Assembly: GCF_011455875.1 (NCBI RefSeq)
Contig: NZ_CP015031.1
Coordinates: 1,965,405-2,029,404 of the forward strand
Length of the DNA: 64,000 nt
Direction of reading: 5' to 3'
DNA from: Basfia succiniciproducens
GTDB lineage: Bacteria > Pseudomonadota > Gammaproteobacteria > Enterobacterales > Pasteurellaceae
Positions 47,072-63,310 of this stretch are shown here, in pieces. The position numbers were made by a program, and so were the translations under genes. Positions within the stretch are counted from its first letter, which is position 1. Every line of letters begins with the position of its first letter. Under the pieces are notes generated by a model. The model did not search any database. It had not been told where the DNA came from and worked only from the letters and a program-made list of their open reading frames with translations.

Positions 47072-49174
47072 ATGGCTCGTATAACCCCTATTGAAAGATA
47101 TCGTAATATCGGTATCAGTGCGCATATCGACGCGGGTAAAACAACAACTTCAGAGCGTATCTTGTTCTATACAGGTGTTAGTCACAAAATCGGTGAAGTA
47201 CACGATGGCGCGGCAACCATGGACTGGATGGAACAGGAACAAGAACGTGGTATTACCATCACTTCTGCTGCAACAACAGCATTTTGGTCCGGTATGTCAC
47301 AACAATTCCAACAACATCGTATCAACGTTATCGACACTCCGGGACACGTTGACTTCACAATCGAAGTAGAACGTTCAATGCGTGTTCTTGACGGTGCGGT
47401 AATGGTTTACTGTGCGGTTGGTGGTGTTCAACCACAATCGGAAACAGTATGGCGTCAAGCTAATAAATACCAAGTTCCGCGTATTGCGTTCGTAAACAAA
47501 ATGGACCGTACTGGTGCTAACTTCTTACGTGTTGTAGAACAATTAAAAACCCGTTTAGGTGCTAACGCTGTTCCTTTACAACTTCCTGTAGGTGCTGAAG
47601 ATAACTTCAAAGGTGTGGTTGACTTAATCAAAATGAAAGCAATCAACTGGAATGAAGAAGATCAAGGTATGACATTTACTTATGATGATATTCCTGCGGA
47701 TATGCTGGAAGCATGCGAAGAATGGCGTAACAACCTTGTTGAAGCGGCGGCGGAATCTTCAGAAGAGCTAATGGAAAAATACCTTGGTGGTGAAGAGTTA
47801 ACCGAAGAAGAAATCAAAGGCGCATTACGTGCTCGCGTTCTTGCCAATGAAATTATTCTGGTAACCTGTGGTTCTGCATTCAAAAACAAAGGTGTTCAAG
47901 CAATGCTTGATGCGGTTGTTGAGTATTTACCTTCACCGGTTGATATTCCTGCAATTAAAGGTATCAATGAAGATGAAACTGAAGGTGAACGTCACGCAAG
48001 CGACGATGAACCGTTCGCAGCATTGGCATTCAAAATTGCGACCGACCCGTTTGTTGGTAACTTAACCTTCTTCCGTGTGTATTCGGGTGTGGTTAACTCC
48101 GGTGATACGGTAGTGAACTCAGTACGCCAAAAACGTGAACGTTTTGGTCGTATCGTACAGATGCACGCAAACAAACGTGAAGAAATCAAAGAAGTTCGCG
48201 CGGGCGATATCGCGGCCGCAATCGGCTTAAAAGACGTAACTACCGGTGATACATTATGTGATCCTAACGCACCAATCATTCTTGAGCGTATGGAATTCCC
48301 GGATCCGGTTATCTCCGTTGCGGTTGAACCGAAAACTAAAGCCGACCAAGAAAAAATGGGTCTTGCATTAGGTCGTTTAGCGCAAGAAGACCCTTCATTC
48401 CGTGTTCACACTGATGAAGAGTCCGGCGAAACAATCATTTCAGGTATGGGTGAGTTACACTTAGACATTATCGTTGACCGTATGAAACGTGAGTTTAAAG
48501 TGGAAGCTAACATCGGTAAACCACAAGTATCTTACCGTGAAACAATCCGTACCCGTGTTAACGATGTTGAAGGTAAACACGCAAAACAATCCGGTGGTCG
48601 CGGTCAATACGGTCACGTTGTTATCGACTTGTATCCGTTAGATCCGGAAGGTCCTGGTTACGAATTCGTGAACGAAATCAAAGGTGGTGTAATCCCTGGC
48701 GAATACATTCCTGCGGTTGATAAAGGTATCCAGGAACAACTTAAATCCGGTCCTTTAGCGGGTTATCCGGTAGTTGATATTGGTGTTCGTTTACACTTCG
48801 GTTCATACCATGATGTGGACTCATCCGAGTTAGCGTTTAAACTTGCTGCTTCTATCGCATTTAAAGCGGCGTTTAACAAAGCAAACCCGGTATTACTTGA
48901 ACCAATCATGAAAGTTGAAGTAGAAACTCCACCTGAATATGTGGGTGACGTAATCGGCGACTTAAGCCGTCGTCGCGCTATGGTTAACGGTCAAGAAGCA
49001 AATGATTTTGTTGTTAAAATCAATGCTGAAGTTCCATTATCAGAAATGTTCGGTTATGCAACAGACTTACGTTCACAAACTCAAGGTCGTGCATCATACT
49101 CAATGGAACCGTTAAAATATGCTGAAGCGCCAACAAGTGTTGCTGCTGCAGTAATCGAAGCTCGTAAAAAATAA
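47072..49174 (+). CDS. fusA: Elongation factor G
   Basis: 700 aa. The G domain has [19 protein letters not shown] (G1), [11 protein letters not shown] (G2), DTPGHVDF (G3) and NKMDRTGA (G4). Domain IV-V sequences such as [19 protein letters not shown] and [20 protein letters not shown] are intact. It drives translocation and, with RRF, ribosome recycling. The codon use is strongly biased, as expected for a highly expressed gene. Confidence 0.98.
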   Translation: MARITPIERYRNIGISAHIDAGKTTTSERILFYTGVSHKIGEVHDGAATMDWMEQEQERGITITSAATTAFWSGMSQQFQQHRINVIDTPGHVDFTIEVERSMRVLDGAVMVYCAVGGVQPQSETVWRQANKYQVPRIAFVNKMDRTGANFLRVVEQLKTRLGANAVPLQLPVGAEDNFKGVVDLIKMKAINWNEEDQGMTFTYDDIPADMLEACEEWRNNLVEAAAESSEELMEKYLGGEELTEEEIKGALRARVLANEIILVTCGSAFKNKGVQAMLDAVVEYLPSPVDIPAIKGINEDETEGERHASDDEPFAALAFKIATDPFVGNLTFFRVYSGVVNSGDTVVNSVRQKRERFGRIVQMHANKREEIKEVRAGDIAAAIGLKDVTTGDTLCDPNAPIILERMEFPDPVISVAVEPKTKADQEKMGLALGRLAQEDPSFRVHTDEESGETIISGMGELHLDIIVDRMKREFKVEANIGKPQVSYRETIRTRVNDVEGKHAKQSGGRGQYGHVVIDLYPLDPEGPGYEFVNEIKGGVIPGEYIPAVDKGIQEQLKSGPLAGYPVVDIGVRLHFGSYHDVDSSELAFKLAASIAFKAAFNKANPVLLEPIMKVEVETPPEYVGDVIGDLSRRRAMVNGQEANDFVVKINAEVPLSEMFGYATDLRSQTQGRASYSMEPLKYAEAPTSVAAAVIEARKK

Positions 49175-49194
49175 TTTTTTTAATTAACTAAAAC

Positions 49195-49223
49195 TCCCCA
49201 AATTTGCACCGCACTTTTGGGGA
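49195..49223 (+). other. Hairpin with uptake signal between fusA and tuf
   Basis: TCCCCAAA / TTTGGGGA arms enclosing an exact uptake signal (ACCGCACTT) in the loop, between two co-transcribed genes. A partial terminator or RNA-processing site is possible. Confidence 0.5.
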
Positions 49224-49241
49224 ATAACAAAAGGAAACTGA

Positions 49242-50429
<1,188 letters not shown>

Positions 50430-50452
50430 TTGATGTAACGGCAAATCTGAAA

Positions 50453-50478
50453 GAGGGGCTCGAAAGAGTCCCTTTTTT
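50453..50478 (+). terminator. Terminator of the str operon
   Basis: GGGGCTC / GAGTCCC stem with GAAA loop, followed by T6. It lies just after tuf. Confidence 0.88.
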
Positions 50479-50663
50479 ATGGTGCAAAACCGAAAGGTAA
50501 AAAGTGCGGTTAATTTTTGCGGATTTTTGTCTGATAAAAGATCTCTAGGATAATGATAAATTTGTTATTCGATGTTTTTTTATTTAATACGGATTTGAGA
50601 AAAACTATAATTTCTCATTAATTTGTACAATTTTGATCCTTTTTTCTGGAGTAGATTTGAATT

Positions 50664-51143
50664 ATGTTAGATATTGTTTTATATGAACCGGAAATTCCTC
50701 AAAATACGGGGAATATTATCCGATTATGTGCTAATACGGGTTTCCGTTTACATTTAATTGAACCGTTGGGGTTTACTTGGGATGATAAACGTCTTCGTCG
50801 TTCCGGTTTAGATTATCACGAATTTGCCCACATTAAAAAACATAAAACTTTTGAAGTTTTTTTGGAGTCGGAAAAACCTAAGCGGTTATTTGCATTGACA
50901 ACAAAAGGCGGGCCGGCACATAGTGAAGTGAAATTTGAGTTAGGTGATTACTTAATGTTTGGTCCTGAAACCCGAGGTATTCCGATGGCTATTTTAGATA
51001 GTATGCCCATGGAACAAAAAATCCGTATTCCAATGACTGAAAACAGTCGCAGCATGAATTTGTCTAACTCGGTTGCGGTAACGGTTTATGAAGCCTGGCG
51101 CCAGCTGGATTATATCGGCGCAGTGAATTTAAATCGTAAATAA
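50664..51143 (+). CDS. trmL: tRNA (cytidine/uridine-34-2'-O)-methyltransferase TrmL
   Basis: 159 aa, SPOUT fold. [30 protein letters not shown] and [26 protein letters not shown] are the trefoil-knot SAM motifs. It 2'-O-methylates the wobble base of tRNA-Leu isoacceptors. TTCTGGAG precedes the ATG. The gap 50479-50663 holds an uptake signal and is otherwise AT-rich. Confidence 0.94.
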   Translation: MLDIVLYEPEIPQNTGNIIRLCANTGFRLHLIEPLGFTWDDKRLRRSGLDYHEFAHIKKHKTFEVFLESEKPKRLFALTTKGGPAHSEVKFELGDYLMFGPETRGIPMAILDSMPMEQKIRIPMTENSRSMNLSNSVAVTVYEAWRQLDYIGAVNLNRK

Positions 51144-51158
51144 AATGCCTTGAGTTGA

Positions 51159-51854
51159 TCAAGGCTTGTTTTTTCTATCATCAATGTTTTTAAGTAAGTA
51201 ATTACCTTTTTCATCACATAGACTACGAAACCCTACATTGGTAATAGCAAAGGGTGTTTGCGGTGCTAATTCGGAATAATCAAAGTTTTCATGATGATGC
51301 CCGTGAAATAAATGCTTAATTTGCATTTGAGAGGCTAATTCATTTAATACTGTAAAACCGGAGGGATGAGGTTTAGGCGCTTCATGACAGATTAAAATAT
51401 CTGCGGTTTCTTTACTTAAATTCTCAATATCCGCAGGGAAAATGGAAGAACGATGGCGAAGCGGGATACCGCCTCGCCAAATTTTTTCCTGCGAACAATA
51501 CTGACAATAATGAATCGGATCTAAAAACAGCGGTTTGTTTGGCGGCATCCAGATTTGACCTCTGAATACACCGCCCAGTCCGGCAATTTTTTTGCCTTGA
51601 ATTTCAGCTACTCGTCCGTGCAGGTTACGATTTTTCCATTTTGAACCCCATAAGGCTTCAAAAGCGGCAACAGTTTTACTGTCATGATTACCATGAATAT
51701 ACCAAAGATCACAATATTGGGATAATTTATCTAATTCTTCTACGGTGGTTAATTGAAGATCACCTAAGATAATGAGAGCAATATCCTCTTTTCCTCGCAC
51801 AAAAGGATATAAATGCTTAAAGTATCCGTGGGGATCTCCGGCAAATAAAATCAT
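51159..51854 (-). CDS. Calcineurin-like metallophosphoesterase, function unknown
   Basis: 231 aa. FAGDPHGYF, ILGDLQLT, YIHGNHDS and LICHEAPKPH with LFHGHHH are the five metallophosphoesterase ligand blocks in order (about 5, 29, 54, 160 and 190). The middle region with CQYCSQEKIWRG is family specific. It lies 23 bp downstream of nadR and is co-directional, so it may be in the same transcript and act on a nucleotide of the NAD salvage pathway. That is inference from position only. Confidence 0.8.
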   Translation of the reverse strand: MILFAGDPHGYFKHLYPFVRGKEDIALIILGDLQLTTVEELDKLSQYCDLWYIHGNHDSKTVAAFEALWGSKWKNRNLHGRVAEIQGKKIAGLGGVFRGQIWMPPNKPLFLDPIHYCQYCSQEKIWRGGIPLRHRSSIFPADIENLSKETADILICHEAPKPHPSGFTVLNELASQMQIKHLFHGHHHENFDYSELAPQTPFAITNVGFRSLCDEKGNYLLKNIDDRKNKP

Positions 51855-51877
51855 AATTTATCCTGATTTAAAATAGA

Positions 51878-53155
<1,278 letters not shown>

Positions 53156-53330
53156 TCACATTATGAAGTATAAATATGATAAAAATGCGAAAAAATTAAC
53201 CGCACTTTGTATTCGCGATATATTTGTACTGTAATCTGCATAATTAATTTGTATTGTATGCAATCCTGCTACAAATAAAAACATTTAAAACCATTTTTTC
53301 GCCAGAAACTTTGCGCTATACTATGCGGGC

Positions 53331-53475
53331 ATTCTCAGGGCAGGGTGAAATTCCCTACTGGTGGTATATGTTTACATAAGCCCACGAGCGCCTATTTTTA
53401 TGTGATGTAGAATTAGGGTCAGCAGATTTGGTGAGATTCCAAAGCCAACAGTTAAAGTCTGGATGAAAGAGAATA
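53331..53475 (+). ncRNA. FMN riboswitch (RFN element)
   Basis: Conserved blocks of the RFN aptamer are in order: CAGGGCAGGGTGAAATTCCC with ACTGGTGGTA, then AGCCCACGAGCGCC, then GGGTCAGCAGATTTGGTGAGATTCCA-like helix, CCAACAGT, and GTCTGGATGAAAGAGAA. It senses FMN and controls ribB at 53576. The rest of the 437-bp region ahead of ribB (53138-53330) holds an uptake signal and AT-rich promoter DNA. Confidence 0.95.
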
Positions 53476-53485
53476 AAAAACGCTT

Positions 53486-53525
53486 CGCAAGTTTTTTTAA
53501 GAACTTGCGCCGAGTTCTTTTTATA
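53486..53525 (+). promoter_or_regulatory. Riboswitch expression platform with two competing hairpins
   Basis: CGCAAGTT (53486-53493) can pair with AACTTGCG (53502-53509). Alternatively AAGAACT (53499-53505) pairs with AGTTCTT (53513-53519) followed by a T tract, a terminator. They share bases, so only one forms. FMN binding would favour the terminator by withholding the antiterminator strand; this is inference. Confidence 0.65.
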
Positions 53526-53575
53526 ATCAGCCCTGATTCTGGTATCAATAATTTATATTAATAAAGGAATTTACT

Positions 53576-54220
53576 ATGAATCAGTCATTATTAGCTTCAT
53601 TTGGTTCGTCTGAAGAACGTGTTATTGCCGCACTTGATACTTTCAAACAAGGTAACGGCGTTTTAGTTTTAGATGATGAAAATCGTGAAAATGAAGGTGA
53701 TCTTATCTTCCCCGCAGAAACAATTACTACGGAACAAATGGCGAAATTAATTCGTTACGGCAGTGGTATTGTGTGCTTATGTATTACCGATGAGCTTTGC
53801 CAAAAACTGGAATTACCGCCAATGGTTGCTGCGAATACCAGTGTGAATAAAACCGCCTTTACGGTGACAATTGAAGCCGCCGAAGGGGTCAGCACCGGCG
53901 TATCCGCCGCAGATCGCGTCACCACAGTGAAAGTTGCGGTTGCGGATAACGCAAAACCGTCGGATTTACACCATCCCGGACATGTATTCCCGTTAAGAGC
54001 GGCTGAAAACGGCGTATTAGCCCGTCCGGGACATACCGAGGCTGCCGTTGATTTGGCGCGTCTTTGCGGCTATAAACCGGCAGGCGTTATTTGCGAAATT
54101 ACCAATGACGACGGCACGATGGCCAGAACGCCGGAATTAGTGGCGTTTGCACAAAAATTCGGTTATGCGGTGGTGACTATTGAAGATCTGATTGCGTATC
54201 GGACTAAATACAATAAATAA
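53576..54220 (+). CDS. ribB: 3,4-dihydroxy-2-butanone-4-phosphate synthase RibB
   Basis: 214 aa, RibB alone without the GTP cyclohydrolase domain. [19 protein letters not shown] contains the acidic Mg ligands. [53 protein letters not shown] follow. It converts ribulose-5-phosphate to the four-carbon riboflavin precursor. AAAGGAATTTACT precedes the ATG. The FMN riboswitch controls it. Confidence 0.96.
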   Translation: MNQSLLASFGSSEERVIAALDTFKQGNGVLVLDDENRENEGDLIFPAETITTEQMAKLIRYGSGIVCLCITDELCQKLELPPMVAANTSVNKTAFTVTIEAAEGVSTGVSAADRVTTVKVAVADNAKPSDLHHPGHVFPLRAAENGVLARPGHTEAAVDLARLCGYKPAGVICEITNDDGTMARTPELVAFAQKFGYAVVTIEDLIAYRTKYNK

Positions 54221-54238
54221 TCAGCGAAAACAGATAGC

Positions 54239-54267
54239 AAAAGTGCGGTAAAATTTACCGCACTTTT
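54239..54267. terminator. Inverted uptake-signal pair between ribB and tusA
   Basis: AAAAGTGCGGTAAA and TTTACCGCACTTTT nearly adjacent, a 14-bp stem with T's beyond. It serves both convergent genes. Confidence 0.8.
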
Positions 54268-54272
54268 TTGCA

Positions 54273-54512
54273 TTACAATCCTTTTTTTACCCAGTATTTG
54301 AAGGGCAGGCTTTCGGTTTCGCTGTTTAACAACGTGTGATCCATAAATTGGCAAAAGCTTGGGATATCTCTTGTTGTTGCCGGATCATCGGCGATAATCA
54401 ATAACACCTCACCGTCTTGCATATGGCGGATTTGTTTGCGTACCATCATAACCGGTTCCGGACAACGTAAACCTAATGCATCAAGGGTATGATTACTAAT
54501 GATTTCATTCAT
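54273..54512 (-). CDS. tusA: Sulfur carrier protein TusA
   Basis: 79 aa. [19 protein letters not shown] carries the CPEP active cysteine; [21 protein letters not shown] is typical. It accepts persulfide from IscS for tRNA thiolation and passes it to TusBCD at 44844-45872. ATG 54512 gives H. influenzae-like length; an ATG 15 nt upstream is possible and neither has a good ribosome site. Confidence 0.92.
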   Translation of the reverse strand: MNEIISNHTLDALGLRCPEPVMMVRKQIRHMQDGEVLLIIADDPATTRDIPSFCQFMDHTLLNSETESLPFKYWVKKGL

Positions 54513-54600
54513 TGTGTTATACTTCATACTATTAATTTAAGGCGCTATCATACAACTCAAGTGCAGTTTGGTCAAAATTAAAGATATTTGCGAAAAGTAA

Positions 54601-55209
54601 ATGGAATATTTAATCCCTAAAAGTGCGGTCGTTTTTGAAGAAGAAATTAAGAAAAGTCGCTTCATTACCTATTTGCGGCATACTGAAGGGCTGGTTGAAG
54701 CCAAGGCGTTTTGGCAAGACGTTAAACTGCGTCATCCCGGTGCTCGCCACCATTGCTGGGCGAGTGTAGCGGGAGCGCCTAATAATTCTCAGAAATTAGG
54801 TTTTTCCGACGACGGAGAACCGGCGGGAACGGCGGGTAAACCGATGTTGAGCGCATTGCAAGGCAGTCAAATCGGTGAAATCAGTGCTGTTGTGGTGCGT
54901 TATTACGGTGGAATTTTATTAGGGACCGGCGGGTTGGTTCGCGCTTACGGTAACGGCGTGCAACAGGCTCTAAAATTATTGGAAACAACGGTAAAAATTG
55001 AACGCCAGGTTTATGGCTTATATTGCGATTATGGACAGGTCAATTGGTTACAATTACTCTGCGAAAGATATAATGTTTTGATTGAGAACCAGCTTTTCCA
55101 AGAAAATGTATGGTTTCAGTTAGCGATTAGTGATGATAAACTTGAACCTTTCAAACAAGAATTAACAGAACGTTCCGCCGGACAGTTGACTATTGAACCT
55201 GCGGAATAA
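54601..55209 (+). CDS. yigZ: YigZ/IMPACT-family protein
   Basis: 202 aa. The Impact N-terminal domain has EEEIKKSRFITYL, HPGARHHCWA, FSDDGEPAGTAGKPML, VVRYYGGILLGTGGLVRAYG. A C-terminal DUF1949 follows (DYGQVNWLQLL). Function is not settled. An uptake signal falls in the first codons (KSAV region). It is 11 bp before trkH, as in E. coli. Confidence 0.9.
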   Translation: MEYLIPKSAVVFEEEIKKSRFITYLRHTEGLVEAKAFWQDVKLRHPGARHHCWASVAGAPNNSQKLGFSDDGEPAGTAGKPMLSALQGSQIGEISAVVVRYYGGILLGTGGLVRAYGNGVQQALKLLETTVKIERQVYGLYCDYGQVNWLQLLCERYNVLIENQLFQENVWFQLAISDDKLEPFKQELTERSAGQLTIEPAE

Positions 55210-55220
55210 GAGAGAATATT

Positions 55221-56684
55221 GTGCATATATTATCCATCGTTCGGATTGTGGGCATTTTGGTTATGTGTTTTTCAGTCGCTATGTTGGCGCCTGCTTTTGT
55301 CGCTTTAATTTATGGTGACGGCGGCGGTAAAGCCTTTATGCAATCTTTTGTAATCAGCCTAATTGTCGGAACCACACTTTGGTGGAGCTGTCATAGCCAT
55401 AAACAAGAATTACGTTCCCGCGAAGGGTTCATTATTGTGGTTGCCTTTTGGGTGGTTTTGGGCAGTCTGGCAAGTATTCCTTTTATGCTGTTTGAATATC
55501 CGGATTTAACCGTCGCCTCATCTTTTTTTGAAGCGTTTTCCGGTTTAACTACTACCGGTGCAACAACCATCGTGGGGCTGGATGATTTGCCTAAAGCGAT
55601 CCTTTTTTATCGCCAATTGTTGCAATGGATGGGCGGAATGGGGATCATCGTGTTAGCGGTTGCCATTATTCCGTTATTGGGTATCGGCGGAATGTCATTA
55701 TATCGCGCCGAAATGTCGGGGCCGATGAAAGAACAGAAAATGCGCCCCCGTATTGCGGAAACCGCCAAAATTCTCTGGTTTATTTATGCCTCATTAACTA
55801 TTTTATGTGCGCTTGCCTATTACTTGGCGGGTATGTCTCCTTTTGATGCTATTAGCCATAGCTTCTCTACCGTATCCATCGGCGGATTTTCTACTCATGA
55901 TGCCAGTATCGGCTATTTTAATGATAGTTGGATTAATTTAATTACCGCCGTTTTTTTATGGATTTCAGCCTGTAATTTTGCATTACATTTCCGTGCGTTC
56001 TCCGAGATTAATAAAGGCGGTTTTTTTAAAATTTACCGTAATGATCCGGAATTCCGGTTTTTTGTTAGCATTCAGGTAATTTTGATTTTGATTTGTTCGG
56101 CGGTCATGCTTAGTCATTCTTATTTCGAAACCACTTGGGAAAATATTGAGCAGGTAATTTTTCAATCCGTCTCTATTTCAACCACAACAGGTTATACCAC
56201 ATCGGATTTCTCGGCATGGCCGTCTTTTGTGCCAATGTTGCTCATTATAGCATCTTTTATCGGCGGTTGTGCCGGGTCTGTTGGCGGCGGTGTTCGGGTA
56301 GCGCGGATTTTAGTATTGTATTTGCAGGGAAAACGTGAGCTTAAACTTTTTGTTCATCCGAACTTAGTTTATCCGATCAAATGGGGAAAACGTATTTTAG
56401 ATGAAAGAGTAATCGGGAGTATTTGGGCATTTTTTTCTGCGTATTTATTGGTCTTCATCATTTGTCTATTAGGGGTTATCGCTTGCGGCGTCGATGTATT
56501 TAACGCATTTAATGCGGTATTGGCTTGCATTAATAACCTTGGGCCTGCAATGGGCATCGTCAACAGTAATATGGTTGAAATTCCTGATAGTGCAAAATGT
56601 ATTTTAACTATTGCAATGGTATGCGGACGTTTAGAAATTTTCACCTTACTTGCTTTATTTAGCCCAACTTTCTGGAAAGCATAA
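55221..56684 (+). CDS. trkH: Potassium uptake protein TrkH
   Basis: 487 aa membrane protein with four M-P-M repeats. The selectivity-filter turns are seen as FSGLTTTGATT, FSTVSIGGFSTHD, SISTTTGYTTSD and INNLGPAMG. LQWMGGMGIIVLAVAIIP is a hallmark. It imports K+ with TrkA (not in the window). Starts with GTG at 55221 (AGAGAATATT), length close to E. coli (483). It overlaps hemG by 1 nt. Confidence 0.94.
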   Translation: MHILSIVRIVGILVMCFSVAMLAPAFVALIYGDGGGKAFMQSFVISLIVGTTLWWSCHSHKQELRSREGFIIVVAFWVVLGSLASIPFMLFEYPDLTVASSFFEAFSGLTTTGATTIVGLDDLPKAILFYRQLLQWMGGMGIIVLAVAIIPLLGIGGMSLYRAEMSGPMKEQKMRPRIAETAKILWFIYASLTILCALAYYLAGMSPFDAISHSFSTVSIGGFSTHDASIGYFNDSWINLITAVFLWISACNFALHFRAFSEINKGGFFKIYRNDPEFRFFVSIQVILILICSAVMLSHSYFETTWENIEQVIFQSVSISTTTGYTTSDFSAWPSFVPMLLIIASFIGGCAGSVGGGVRVARILVLYLQGKRELKLFVHPNLVYPIKWGKRILDERVIGSIWAFFSAYLLVFIICLLGVIACGVDVFNAFNAVLACINNLGPAMGIVNSNMVEIPDSAKCILTIAMVCGRLEIFTLLALFSPTFWKA

Positions 56685-57199
56685 TGAAAACAATCATTCT
56701 TTATTCAACTCATGACGGACAAACGAAAAAAATAGCGGAATATCTGGCTCAGAATTTAGACAAGGGCGCCGAAGTTGTTAATCTGACCGAGCTAACGCAA
56801 AACCTTGCGGATTTCGACCGCATTATTATCGGCGCTTCCATTCGTTACGGACGCTTTGATAAAAATCTTTATAAATTTATTGAAAAACATACCGCACTTT
56901 TACAGACCAAGCTCGGCTATTTTTATGGTGTGAATCTCACAGCGCGTAAGGCAGGTAAAGATACGCCGGAAACTAATGTTTATGTACGTAAGTTCTTAGC
57001 AAAGATTCATTGGAAACCGACGGATTCAGCCGTATTTGCCGGCGCGTTGTTTTATCCGAGATACAAATGGATTGATCGGATCATGATCCAATTCATTATG
57101 AAAATAACGGGTGGAGAGACGGATCCTACCAAAGAAATTGAATTTACTAACTGGGAAAGCGTGAAAAACTTTGCTAAAAAGATCCAAAATATGAATTAA
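56684..57199 (+). CDS. hemG: Menaquinone-dependent protoporphyrinogen IX dehydrogenase HemG
   Basis: 171 aa, long-chain flavodoxin-like. ILYSTHDGQTKKIAEYLA binds FMN phosphate, IIIGASIRYGRFDKNLYKFIEKH and FYGVNLTARKAGKDTPETNVYVRKFL are HemG-specific. It oxidises protoporphyrinogen IX in heme synthesis. It lies directly before the rRNA operon, as in E. coli (trkH-hemG-rrsA). Confidence 0.94.
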   Translation: MKTIILYSTHDGQTKKIAEYLAQNLDKGAEVVNLTELTQNLADFDRIIIGASIRYGRFDKNLYKFIEKHTALLQTKLGYFYGVNLTARKAGKDTPETNVYVRKFLAKIHWKPTDSAVFAGALFYPRYKWIDRIMIQFIMKITGGETDPTKEIEFTNWESVKNFAKKIQNMN

Positions 57200-57284
57200 T
57201 AGTCAAAAAATTGTGCCGTTTATCATTAAGTTATGCAAAATTGTTCAATAAAAAAGCAATTAAAAGATTTTTTTAAAAAAGATC

Positions 57285-57312
57285 TTGCAAGTCAATCTGA
57301 AATCTCTATAAT
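57285..57312 (+). promoter_or_regulatory. rRNA operon promoter P1
   Basis: TTGCAA (57285-57290), 16-bp spacer, TATAAT (57307-57312), followed by a GC-rich discriminator (ACGCCTCCGC), as in stringently controlled rRNA promoters. The gap 57200-57580 holds this, P2 and an AT-rich stretch upstream that can be an UP element. Confidence 0.85.
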
Positions 57313-57386
57313 ACGCCTCCGCACCGCAAGGGAAGCAAGTAAAATAAAAAATAAGTAAATTTGAGTAAAAAATTGAACATGTTTGC

Positions 57387-57415
57387 TTGACAATGAAATC
57401 GGCTTTTAATAGAAT
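57387..57415 (+). promoter_or_regulatory. rRNA operon promoter P2
   Basis: TTGACA (57387-57392), 17-bp spacer, TAGAAT (57410-57415). It lies 103 bp downstream of P1 and about 165 bp before 16S, with the leader box region to 57580. Confidence 0.8.
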
Positions 57416-57580
57416 TCCCTTCCTTGCTTAATGCAACCGTTCTTTAAAAATTTATCAGACAATCTGTGTGGGCACTTGAAAGATTCGTTTAAACAAAAAA
57501 TTTAAACAAGACTTAGAGTGCTGAACAAAGTTAATTTAATTAATGATTTATAGTCAGTATTTTGAGCGATTGAACTTTTT

Positions 57581-59123
<1,543 letters not shown>

Positions 59124-59186
59124 CTAAGTTTTAGGCGACTGGCAAGTGTTCACACAGATTGTTTGATAGAAAAAGAGAAGAAAACG

Positions 59187-59195
59187 ACCGCACTT
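59187..59195 (-). repeat. Uptake signal inside the 16S-23S spacer
   Basis: ACCGCACTT followed by TTTT, within the internal transcribed spacer between 16S and the tRNA. Confidence 0.85.
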
Positions 59196-59276
59196 TTTTA
59201 TTATCATCTAGGTCTGGTAATAAAAGGAGAAAAGCGCGGAACAAGCGAAGGCGTCGAGAGATCCGCTTTAACTGTT

Positions 59277-59352
59277 GTCCCCATCGTCTAGAGGCCTAGG
59301 ACATCGCCCTTTCACGGCGGTAACCGGGGTTCGAATCCCCGTGGGGACGCCA
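59277..59352 (+). tRNA. tRNA-Glu (UUC)
   Basis: 76 nt with GTCCCCA acceptor stem, D-loop CTAGAGGCCTAGGAC, anticodon TTC in CCCTTTCACGG, T arm GGGGTTCGAATCCCC and encoded CCA. It sits in the rRNA spacer as in type-B spacers of enterics and pasteurellae. Confidence 0.97.
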
Positions 59353-59525
59353 TTTAAAGATGATTTTTATTGTCTTTTTGTTCTTTAAAAAATTGGAAAC
59401 AAGCTGAAAAACTGAGAGATTTTCTGAAAAGAAAGTCTGAGTATAAAAAAATCTTGGCCGAGCAAAAGCGGTCAAGTGTTTAGTAATAACGAACGACACA
59501 GGTATAAGAATACTTGAGGTTGTAT

Positions 59526-62424
<2,899 letters not shown>

Positions 62425-62585
62425 CAACGCTCAAGTGTTTTTGGTAGTGAAAGTTATTACGGAATAAGTAAGTAGTCAGGGAATCGGCTTGTTTTTAATT
62501 TTAGAGAATAGAAGAGTAGAAGACTAGAAGTAGGCTAGTGATAGCGGAGAGAAGAATCCGCGGTCAGTATCTGAAACGGAATTAT

Positions 62586-62701
62586 CCTGGCGGCGATAGT
62601 GCAGTGGTCCCACCTGAATCCATGCCGAACTCAGAAGTGAAACGCTGTTATGCCGATGGTAGTGTGGGGTATCCCCATGTGAGAGTAGGTCACCGCCAGG
62701 T
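62586..62701 (+). rRNA. rrf: 5S ribosomal RNA
   Basis: About 116 nt from CCTGGCGGC to ACCGCCAGG; complementary ends form helix I. CCGAACTCAGAAGTGAAA is the conserved loop region. Confidence 0.95.
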
Positions 62702-62715
62702 TGTTATGAAGAGAG

Positions 62716-62745
62716 GCCCCCATCGAGAGATGAGGGCTTTTTTTT
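62716..62745 (+). terminator. Terminator of the rRNA operon
   Basis: GCCCCCATC / GATGAGGGC stem (one mismatch) with a GAGA tetraloop, followed by T8. Strong. The gap to 62876 holds a further uptake signal and nothing else. Confidence 0.92.
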
Positions 62746-62876
62746 GTGCTTGTGCTCACACCCATACCTACTAACTGAACCGGCGCGTCATCACCGCCAT
62801 TGACGCGCGTAGGCGCAAAACTGTAGGAAAATTTACCGCACTTTTTTACCGCCATTTTACATTTGAAAAACGTAAT

Positions 62877-63236
62877 TTAATTCTGTTTTTTCATTACTTC
62901 TTCGTATATTGATAATTTATGTGCTAAAAATTGTTGATATTTTTTAATTTCTTTTTCTTGTTCAACTAATTTTTGGTTGTGCGCCTGCAAAATAGCGTAA
63001 CGTTCGGGAATTGTAGTATCGCCCAAATAACGGAGCCGTGCATATTCCTTTATTTGCGTTAAAGGTACGCCCATCGCTTTTAATTTTAGAATAAACGCAA
63101 TCCATTCAAGATCCTGTTTGCCATAGTTACGATAACCGCTTTTATTGCGAGCGGGATTAAGTAACCCTTCTTTTTCATAGTAACGCAACGTATCTATGGA
63201 TAAACCTATTTTTGTAGAAAATTCTTTAATATGCAT
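62877..63236 (-). CDS. MerR-family transcriptional regulator
   Basis: 119 aa. N-terminal HTH is FSTKIGLSIDTLRYYEKEGLLNPARNKSGYRNYGKQDLEWIAFI; a coiled-coil dimerisation helix follows (ILQAHNQKLVEQEKEIKKYQQFLA). No cysteine metal-sensing loop is seen, so it belongs to the effector-binding or AdhR-like type. ATG 63236 has AAGGA; a longer frame from 63266 is unlikely. It is divergent from the CMD-family gene and probably regulates it. Confidence 0.88.
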   Translation of the reverse strand: MHIKEFSTKIGLSIDTLRYYEKEGLLNPARNKSGYRNYGKQDLEWIAFILKLKAMGVPLTQIKEYARLRYLGDTTIPERYAILQAHNQKLVEQEKEIKKYQQFLAHKLSIYEEVMKKQN

Positions 63237-63273
63237 AAAAATTCCTTGCTTTAGAGTTTGCTCCATAGTTTAA

Positions 63274-63303
63274 CCTTATTGTCGATTTCAATAAACAATA
63301 AGG
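63274..63303. promoter_or_regulatory. Inverted repeat in the MerR-CMD divergent gap
   Basis: CCTTATTG ... CAATAAGG, 14 nt apart. It may be the operator; the right arm overlaps the ribosome site of the CMD gene. Confidence 0.55.
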
Positions 63304-63310
63304 AGAAACC

